Source: Aquarana catesbeiana
Taxonomy: Eukaryota; Chordata; Amphibia; Anura; Ranidae
DNA length: 64,000 bases
NCBI RefSeq assembly: GCF_042186555.1
Contig: NC_133328.1
Location: 61,250,074-61,314,073, forward strand
Direction: 5' to 3'
Shown here: piece by piece, positions 57,548 through 64,000 of the stretch
Layout of the letters: every line of letters begins with the position of its first letter
Numbering within the stretch: position 1 is the stretch's first letter
The notes under the pieces: model-generated
Told to the model about the DNA's origin: nothing
Seen by the model: the letters and a program-made list of their open reading frames with translations, nothing else
The model's database searches: none
Translations under genes and position numbers: made by a program

Positions 57548-57730
57548 AGCCCCATACACACTATCAGATTTTCTGCTGATTTTTTACTTCAGATTTACCA
57601 AAACCATATGATATGAGGTCAAACCTTAGGAGTTTCAATTTGTATGCAATCAGGCAGGCCCTTGCACTACTTGGTTTTGGTAAATCTGAAGACAAAAATC
57701 AGCAGAAAATCTGATAGTGTGTATGGGGCT
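57548..57730. mobile_element. Small palindromic MITE with TTA duplication
   Basis: Arms of about 60 bp run from AGCCCCATACACACTATCAG and mirror to CTGATAGTGTGTATGGGGCT, with TTA on each side (57545-57547, 57731-57733). It shares the CCCCATACACAC style of terminus with the other Harbinger-type MITEs but has a different interior. Confidence 0.88.
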
Positions 57731-57734
57731 TTAT

Positions 57735-58945
57735 AGTGTGTATGAATATATTACTTGTTAACGAAAAACTTTCTAGTATTTTTACTGATTCCCAAACAAA
57801 ATTCCTTAAAGTTTGGGAACTCTGGCTCCATTATACTGTGCCTACACTGAAAATGGCTACCCGTAGCAACCTATAGACAATTGTATAATGTTTGAATATA
57901 AATCACAGGGGAAAGCCCACCCTCCTTGCCTTTCTTCTCCATCCTCTTCTCCAATTATCTCCTGGCTCTTGCATTCTCCTTTTTTTTGCTCTCTTTGTTT
58001 CTTACTTGTTCATAACTTAAAAAAGGAAGTTCAGTTTTTAGCTCCTGAATTTTATAAATCGGGTACATACCAGTACCTGGGGTCTAGCACTGTCTTCCCC
58101 CCAGCCAGTTCTTGCAGGTTCTCAGCACTGCGATCTTAGATTTGTGAGCCGGCTGTTGCTTCCTGAGGAACCATAGCCAGCTCCCCAATGCAGATGTGCA
58201 AGGCTGTGAGAGCGGAGGAGACGGGGCAATGGACATCATCCTCCCCTAGGAAAGTATTGTGGAACTGGAAGCAGGAACCGATAAAAATTGGTACTTGTCT
58301 TCAGAGCCCCCCAAAAAAGCTGTAACTCAGTTAGGGTTGGGAGGGGGGCAAACCTTGGAGTGAATTTTCACGTTAACTTTAAAACCTTGATACTGGGATA
58401 GTCTCAGTGTAGGTCATTCTAATTTATGACGTCTAACGTTGCACCAGGAATATGTCAGGGCTGACTCTTCTAACCTTGTTCTAGGATGACAACTGATGTA
58501 TTTTGCTGCTCTTCTTTAGCTCTTGCCTAGACAACATTCTTTTTCTCCTTCTGAAAACAAAACTAAAAAGATTGCAATGGAAAAAGAAAATTTCCCTGCA
58601 GTGTTGATACCCTCTCTACCAAGCCATAACAAAGGACTCTCTCTAATTTATTCCGCATTATAGAGATTCCATCAGCAAAGCATGGACCCATTATTTGGCT
58701 TTGTAATAGGAGTGTAGTCCCATGAACCTCGGAATTCTGTTGTAGGGATATCTCTAATGCTGTCCACAGTAAATATAAGCATGTGATTTAAAGTGGACCT
58801 TTAAAAGTGTGCATGAATTCAGTCCTGGTGTTCCATTACACAATATACAACAGCATATTTAATATCTAAAACCCAAGAAAAAAACTGTAATATATTTTAG
58901 CTTATGGTCCGTAGATGTGGTGGCTCTATTACTTTATAATATATA
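57735..58945. other. No gene; possible repeat debris at 58060-58330
   Basis: The segment with GAGCCGGCTGTTGCTTCC resembles the interior of the GGAGTTCC family but cannot be bounded. The remainder is not recognised. Confidence 0.35.
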
Positions 58946-58949
58946 TCTA

Positions 58950-59136
58950 CTACTGCACATGCGCAAGGCACCACTGTGCTCTCCTACTGGCCCGGCGGTG
59001 GGGGAAGGAGGAGGGAGCCAAGCTGCTAACGTAATCACTGTCTGGTCTGGGACAGGGTACCTGCCAAAGACAGGTATCCGCTCCCCCTAACCCCAAAAGG
59101 TGCCAAGTGTGGAACTCCGCTTTAAAAAACTGTCCT
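58950..59136 (+). repeat. Right part of a GGAGTTCC-family MITE
   Basis: It contains ACTGCACATGCGCAAGGC, GACAGGTATCCGCTCCCCC and the end GTGTGGAACTCCGCTTTAA, in the same order as 50570-50812. Confidence 0.7.
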
Positions 59137-59263
59137 TAAGCTTCATTGGGCTCATGTATACAAGGCGGTTGAAAATGTTTTCTGAACACTGAAAACTTGA
59201 CAGCTGAAAACTGACAGTGAAATACATCAGTTTTACAGCTTTTACATACCAAGTTTATGCGAG

Positions 59264-60424
59264 TGTAGCACCCTGTAGTTTAGGCAGGGAGCTCCTCACA
59301 AATTTACTTGCTGGGAGTCGTTATCCTGGTTGATTGATAGAGATCTATTATTGATTTCTCCCAAGAAATCTTGGCCTTGTTGCACTTTTCTCTTCTACCA
59401 CTAGGTGGCCGGGTACTTGGTGGTACTAGATATGAAAAGGGCAACCCAAGGTCAGGTTATGGGTATGTGGGGTATCTCAACCAATGGGCAGGGCTTTTCT
59501 TGAATCCCTTGGCCTGCTGGGAGAGCCTATATATTCAGGTGGAGTCAGGGGGAGTCAGGTGGAGTCAGGTGATCGGTGTTCTGTGCCACCTGGATGGCTG
59601 TTTGGGTGGACGTGTGTCGTTTGCCCTGGGCTGCTAGGCCAGAGATTGGGCCTAATCCGTGGGCGTCTGGCTGCTAGGCTGTGTGAGGGCCTATCCAGAA
59701 GCAAGAGAGCAGCGCAGGGTTGGGATTGCGGCTTGCAGTCCAACCAGAAGTGATGATTCTGTTGGGCGAAGAACCTGTCAGTGGTCGGAGGTAGAAGGGA
59801 AGTTGTCGCCACAAAGGGACCACTCGCCTTATTACCAAGGACCACAGTGAGTAACTGAAGCAAGTACCAGAGACGCATTTTCACCAAATGGGTATGGTGG
59901 GGAATCAGGACACTTCACGCCGTGATCAAGTCAGGGCCCCAACCAGCCAAGGTGACACTTGCAGAGCAGCCTTGTGTGTCAAGCCAGGGACTGATCAGGC
60001 TAGCAGGGGTGAAGCTTGAGTGCCAAGCTAGGGACCCAGCAGAGAGGCGGGGGTGACGCTTGAGGAAGATACCACTGTGAAGATTGGAGGAGCTCAAGGG
60101 ATTCCGAGTTAGTGAATCAGAGGGTCTAGCGAGAGACTGGGAGCTCAGTGGTGAAGAACTACAAGGAGAGGTTGTAGTGAAACTGAAGGAATTGTTAAGT
60201 TGAGTTAGGAACTGTTAAAGACTGTTGCCATCGAAGACAGCATTCCGGCATGTGCAGATGTGGCTTCTTGCTGGAGGCCTTTCCCTGCACGGCTGTCCTC
60301 CTATTTAAGTCTCGGAGTCTGCAAATTGAGTTTTCAACTATCTAAGGGTGTCCTGGCTCTAACCCTCTCTCCCCACAAAAATACAAAAAGGACTGTTAAG
60401 AGAAATAAAACCTCTTTTACATCA
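59264..60424 (+). mobile_element. LTR with possible primer-binding site downstream
   Basis: It starts TGTAGCACCCTGTAG and has no open coding frame. AATAAA lies at 60404 (GAGAAATAAAACC). TGGCGCCCAA at 60434-60443 resembles the start of a lysine-tRNA primer-binding site used by many retroviruses and ERV-type elements. No gag or pol sequence follows. A short GGAGTCAGGTG repeat lies at 59537-59573. It may be a 5' LTR with a stub of leader, or a solo LTR with chance similarity. Confidence 0.45.
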
Positions 60425-60444
60425 AGAAGTGTCTGGCGCCCAAT

Positions 60445-61245
60445 CACTTTTACCATCTTTTCACCCACTATGCCTCACAACCCACTACATACAGAAGGAT
60501 GTCAGCTATCCCTGGCCCTGGAGGTTCTCATTAGATCAAAGGAGGCTTTGAACCTTCATACATGAGTTTAGCAGAAGTTATGAGTATTTGAGGTTAGAAG
60601 CGTTTTTTAAAGATAACCCCAGGAGACCCTCTCAAATGCCCACAATGCATGAAAAACAAGTGAATTATTAACTATTTTAGTCATTCTGTGAAAGAAGAGA
60701 GCAATGTGCTTGTAGATAGCAGTCTTATTTTTGTGTTTTTATTATGGATCCCATCATGAGAATGTGTGAGGAAATGCTCCTGATCTTGCTGCTGTAGAGG
60801 CTCCGAAGATGTAGAAAATTGCGTGGGATGACCAGAGTTTGTTGCTACTGAAAATTATTCTTCCCCGTTAAAAATGCTTATAAACACAAATGCACATAAA
60901 CGCGGTTTACCGCGGTTACAAGCATTGGCATTTGAAATGCCTGTAAACTACAGTCCTGTACGCGATTTTTCTACTTTCAAAAAATGCCTGTAACCTCAAC
61001 TGCCTCTAAATGACTGAGTGTGCATGTACCCATAAGTTAACATAGAGGAGAGTTCAGGGCCTGCTGAAAAAAAACGCCTAACTGCTCCTAAACTTCATTT
61101 TAGCAGCTGTAGTGTACATGAGGCCTGAGTGACTTTTTCTAGGATCAGATGTGTCCTCAGTCTGCTGCAGGCAGGAGTAAGCTTTTCCTTAGTCTCCTAT
61201 CCCCCAGTGATGACACTGCAATTTTGTAAAAAAATTACAAGGTGG
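60445..61245. other. No gene; possible degraded repeat at 60870-61120
   Basis: The block with AACGCGGTTTACCGCGGTTA and AAATGCCTGTAACC is probably an old repeat. No exon is visible. Confidence 0.35.
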
Positions 61246-61249
61246 GAGG

Positions 61250-61735
61250 CTGCAGCCAGGGGCGTAACTAGAAATCACAGAGCAAAATGCTGTATGGGCC
61301 CCCCCCCCTACAAACAGCCCCCCCCCCCCCCCCCCCACAAAAAAATGACGGGGCTTAAATTAAATAGTGGGCGTGGCTCAAAGGGGGTGTGGTTTGAGTC
61401 TGAGATAAATGAGGGATGGAGGAAGGAAGGAAAGAATGAAAGAAAGATATGGAGGGAAGGAGAGAAAAGGAAAGAGAGGGATGGAGAGACAACAGATCCT
61501 ACACCACACTAGCAATATATGTATTCCAGAAAGTTTAACAATCACCAGATAAAGATCCTCCAAACACCTGGTGTTAGCGCTTCAATCATTACGGCACCAT
61601 GGTTGTTATGGTGTCAGGATGATTAAAGCGCATTATTTCTATTATTACATTGTAATATAAAATGAAATAGTTCATCTCACCCAATGCAGAATCAGTGGGA
61701 GCCCCGAGTGTGTCACTTGCCACGTTGCCTGCCAC
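61250..61735. repeat. Dispersed repeat with poly-C and purine tracts
   Basis: It begins GGGGCGTAACTAGAAATCAC. It contains C runs near 61300-61337, a GGAAGGAAAG purine tract (61418-61490) and a hairpin around GGCACCATGGTTGTTATGGTG (61577-61632). Confidence 0.5.
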
Positions 61736-62105
61736 CAGATGCCATCAGGTGTCCCCAGCAGAGTCCATCCTTATATCAGGCATTCCCAGCAGAATCCATC
61801 CTTACATCAGGTGTCCCCAGTAGAGTCCCTCCTTACATCAGGTGCCCCCAGTAGAGTCCCTCCTTACATCAGGTGCCCCCAGTAGAGTCCCTCCTTACAT
61901 CAGGCATTCCCAGTAGAATCCCTCCTTACATCAGGCATTCCCAGGAGAATCCCTCCTTACATCAGGTGCCCCCAGTAGAGTCCCCCCTTACATCAGGTGC
62001 CCCCAGTAGAGTCCCTCCTTACATCAGGCATTCCCAGTAGAGTCCCTTCTTAAATCAGGTGCCCCCAATAGAGTCCTTCCTTACATCAGCTGTCCCCAGT
62101 TACCA
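61735..62105 (+). repeat. Tandem repeat, about 31-32-bp unit, about 12 copies
   Basis: Units have the form CCTTACATCAGGTGCCCCCA plus GTAGAGTCCCT, alternating with CAGGCATTCCCAGTAGAATC variants. They are head to tail without spacers. Confidence 0.9.
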
Positions 62106-62690
62106 GTGACGTCACTAGGGTTGGTGTCACCTGGTGCGGAAAAACATGGCGTTACCCCCTCCCCCCATAGTCCTCCCTCAGTACAGACCCTCCTCCATCA
62201 GTATAGACCCTCCTCCATCAGTACAGACCCCCTTAGACAAACAAGCCCCATCTGTACAGACCCCCCAGGACAACTCAACCCCCTTCATTTGTACAGATCC
62301 CCTTATGGAGTACAGACCCCCCCAGGACAATTCACCCCCCCAGGAGTACAGACCCCCCAGGACAATTCACCCCCCCAGGACAATTCACCCCCCCAGGAGT
62401 ACAGACCCCCCAGGACAGTTGACCCCGCCAGGAGTACAGACTCCCCCAGGACAATTCACCCCCCCAGGTGTACAGACCCCCAGGACAATTCACCCCCCAA
62501 GAGTACATACCCCCCAGGACAATTCACCCCCCCAGGAGTACAGACTCCCCAAGACAATTCATCCCCCAGGAGTATAGACCCCCCCAGGAGAATTCATCCC
62601 CCCCAGGAGTACAGACCCCCCCAGGACAATTCACCCCCCCAGGAGTACCGCCCCCCCATTCATTCACCTGGGCGTGCAGCCATCCAGAGA
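62106..62690 (+). repeat. C-rich tandem repeat
   Basis: Units are CAGGAGTACAGACCCCCC plus AGGACAATTCACCCCCC (about 33-35 bp), preceded by GTGACGTCACTAGGGTTGG and a simpler CAGTACAGACCCTCC region. Proline-rich frames of up to 202 codons are open in two phases only because stops are rare in the unit. It is related to the 52370 array. Confidence 0.88.
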
Positions 62691-62699
62691 GTTACTTGC

Positions 62700-63190
62700 T
62701 TAGACTGTCACTGACTCTCTGGGCAGCAAGATGTGATAGGAGGCAGCCAGTGAGAGAGACAGCTGAGTCTCAGTCAGACAGGGATAGCGCGACGCCGGGA
62801 TCCAGGACTCTACATCGGGCCTTGCCGCCGCTCCGGACTCACTGTGCTCACCTCCGTGCCTTTTACAGAACCAGGAGGCGGAGCCTGAGTGGCAAGAAAG
62901 CGGCCAATAGAAATGGAGCTCCATATCTATCCGCTTTCATTGCCACCCGGGCTCCGCCTCTTGGCTCTTCCTTAACTGGTCTTCTGTAAATTGGCGACGG
63001 AGACAGAAATGACCAGTGCTGCGGACCTCTAGCGGCGGCAAGGAAAAAAAAAAGTTGGCAAGTGTTACCTTTTTCCTGTGAACACCAGGAGTTCAGAAAA
63101 GCGGCACTGAGAGAGCAGGAGACAGTAGGATTGAATTGTATAAACTGCAAGTGCTGAGGTAAGAATTTTAACAAACAGTTTGCTGGTGCA
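62700..63190. other. GC-rich block, no gene established
   Basis: Several CpGs (TAGCGCGACGCCGGGATCC, TTGCCGCCGCTCCGG) are present. It may be the end of the repeat that begins at 61250, or a small CpG island. No splice donor with a convincing coding frame was found. Confidence 0.35.
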
Positions 63191-63204
63191 TGTTTTTTGT
63201 GCTT

Positions 63205-64000
63205 AGCGTGTTAAAGGAGAAGTACAGCCAAAGCATTTTTGGCTGTACTTCTCCTATGGATCACAGGAGTGCAGTTCGTTCTGCACTCCTGCGACCCGTT
63301 TTCAGCTGACAGTGGGCTAAAATCCGCTGTTGGCTGACATCACTGAACCGGTCCAGGCTCTAAAAATATCCTGACCATATGGTCATTATCTGCCCAGAAG
63401 CCTGGATAGGCATCCAGCTTAGCCTCTCAGCGATCCACCGAGAGCCTGAGCCAGCCCCTCCTGCCCCCTCAACAGCCCAGCGCTCCAGTGAGCGCTGGAT
63501 AGGCAGATCAGAGAGCCGGAGACTCTAGGGTTGATTTACTAAAGGCACATAGACTGTGCACTTTGCAAAGTGCAGTTGCTCTAGAGCTTAGTCAATGAGC
63601 AGAAGCTCTGCTGACTTCCATCCTCCAATCAAGTGCAAGCAAAAATCCTGTTTTTTTTTTTTTCCTTTTACGTGATTGGGTATGCTTTGTAAAGTAAAGC
63701 TTTACCTCATTTATTAAGGTCTGGAGCAACTGCAGTTGCAGAGTGCAACAGTCTATTTGCTTTTAGTAAATCAACCCCTGACAGTCCCGGCTCTCTGCTT
63801 AGAGCAGAGGGGGAGAACTGAGCGATCAGCCGTGTTTAATCTCTCAGTTCTCACTGCAGAGCCAGCGGGGGGACAGATGCAGCATCGGAATCAATGCTGC
63901 ACCTAAGTGACTATAAATGTTTTTATTTTGTTTTTTTTTACAAAGTCCATACTTCTCTTTTAAGCTACAAAATGCTGGGGGTTTAATACTACTTTAAAGT
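63205..64000. repeat. Dispersed repeat split by a nested MITE
   Basis: It begins TTAAAGGAGAAGTACAGCCA and ends at the window edge with ACTTCTCTTTTAAGC and ACTTTAAAGT. A perfect 17-bp hairpin with a 5-nt loop lies at 63216-63254 (GGAGAAGTACAGCCAAA). AGAGCCGGAGACTC and GACAGTCCCGGCTCT flank the insert. Confidence 0.5.
63527..63777. mobile_element. Palindromic MITE (GGTTGATTTACTAAAGGC family), nested
   Basis: GGGTTGATTTACTAAAGGCA faces TTTAGTAAATCAACCC. The interior matches the copy at 6036-6288 (GTGCACTTTGCAAAGTGCAG, AGCAGAAGCTCTGCTGACTT). A 12-base T run lies at about 63650. Confidence 0.78.

Noticed and set aside
62106..62989. Proline-rich open frames of 202, 147 and 173 codons
   Set aside because: They follow the C-rich tandem array in two phases and run into unrelated sequence. 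Low complexity explains the openness.
62700..63190. CpG island promoter with first exon
   Set aside because: CpG content is raised, but no convincing start-donor combination is visible, and the block may simply be the end of the adjoining repeat.

Overview
The window looks like vertebrate nuclear DNA and most probably comes from a true frog (Ranidae). It has low gene density, spliced coding exons with canonical splice sites, a tRNA-derived SINE, LINE, LTR-like and Tc1 remnants, and several interspersed families that I recognise from memory as abundant in ranid genomes. No bacterial features are present. The organism call rests on recognising these repeat families and was not checked by any search.

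Only one protein-coding gene is well supported, and it lies on the minus strand. Its first coding exon (29375-29934, start codon at 29927) encodes a signal peptide and four C-x-G-x(1-2)-C motifs. It is joined across a 24.4-kb phase-1 intron to a second exon (4444-4988). That exon encodes a glutamine-rich coiled coil and a TNFR-like cysteine-rich module. Later exons lie beyond the left edge, and at least one 5' UTR exon is expected to the right. I do not recognise the gene by name; it should make a secreted, oligomerising, cysteine-rich protein. A second possible exon, of much lower confidence, lies at 41109-41445 (minus).

The rest is mobile DNA and its debris. From left to right: two inverted Harbinger-type MITEs (2601-4218) next to the second exon; a ranid dispersed repeat and further MITEs (5.1-6.5 kb); a 3.37-kb near-perfect palindrome (8121-11493) inside the large intron; hAT-type elements, one carrying a 31-bp minisatellite (13755-15590); an older inverted-repeat element (16315-17405); an LTR-like block (19600-20581); a triple nest of MITE in Tc1 in dispersed repeat (23.1-25.9 kb); then the signal-peptide exon. 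To its right come a second nested repeat (32-33.3 kb), more MITEs, a minus-strand LTR-like block (39.9-40.7 kb), a LINE tail followed by a SINE (44.1-45.3 kb), four Tc1-type relics in total, paired C-rich tandem repeats (52.4-53.8 and 62.1-62.7 kb), and an LTR with a possible primer-binding site (59.3-60.4 kb).

The most interesting unlisted signal is a recurrent motif, seen eight times counting both palindrome arms. It resembles a hammerhead ribozyme core (CUGANGA, stem II hairpin, GAAA, a 2-bp stem III and a short stem I). In seven of the eight sites an AATAAA follows on the same strand within about 35-175 nt. It sits in otherwise dissimilar repeat tails and at both ends of the palindrome. 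This suggests a family of ribozyme-bearing retroelements, perhaps Penelope-like, with a tendency to form inverted head-to-head structures.
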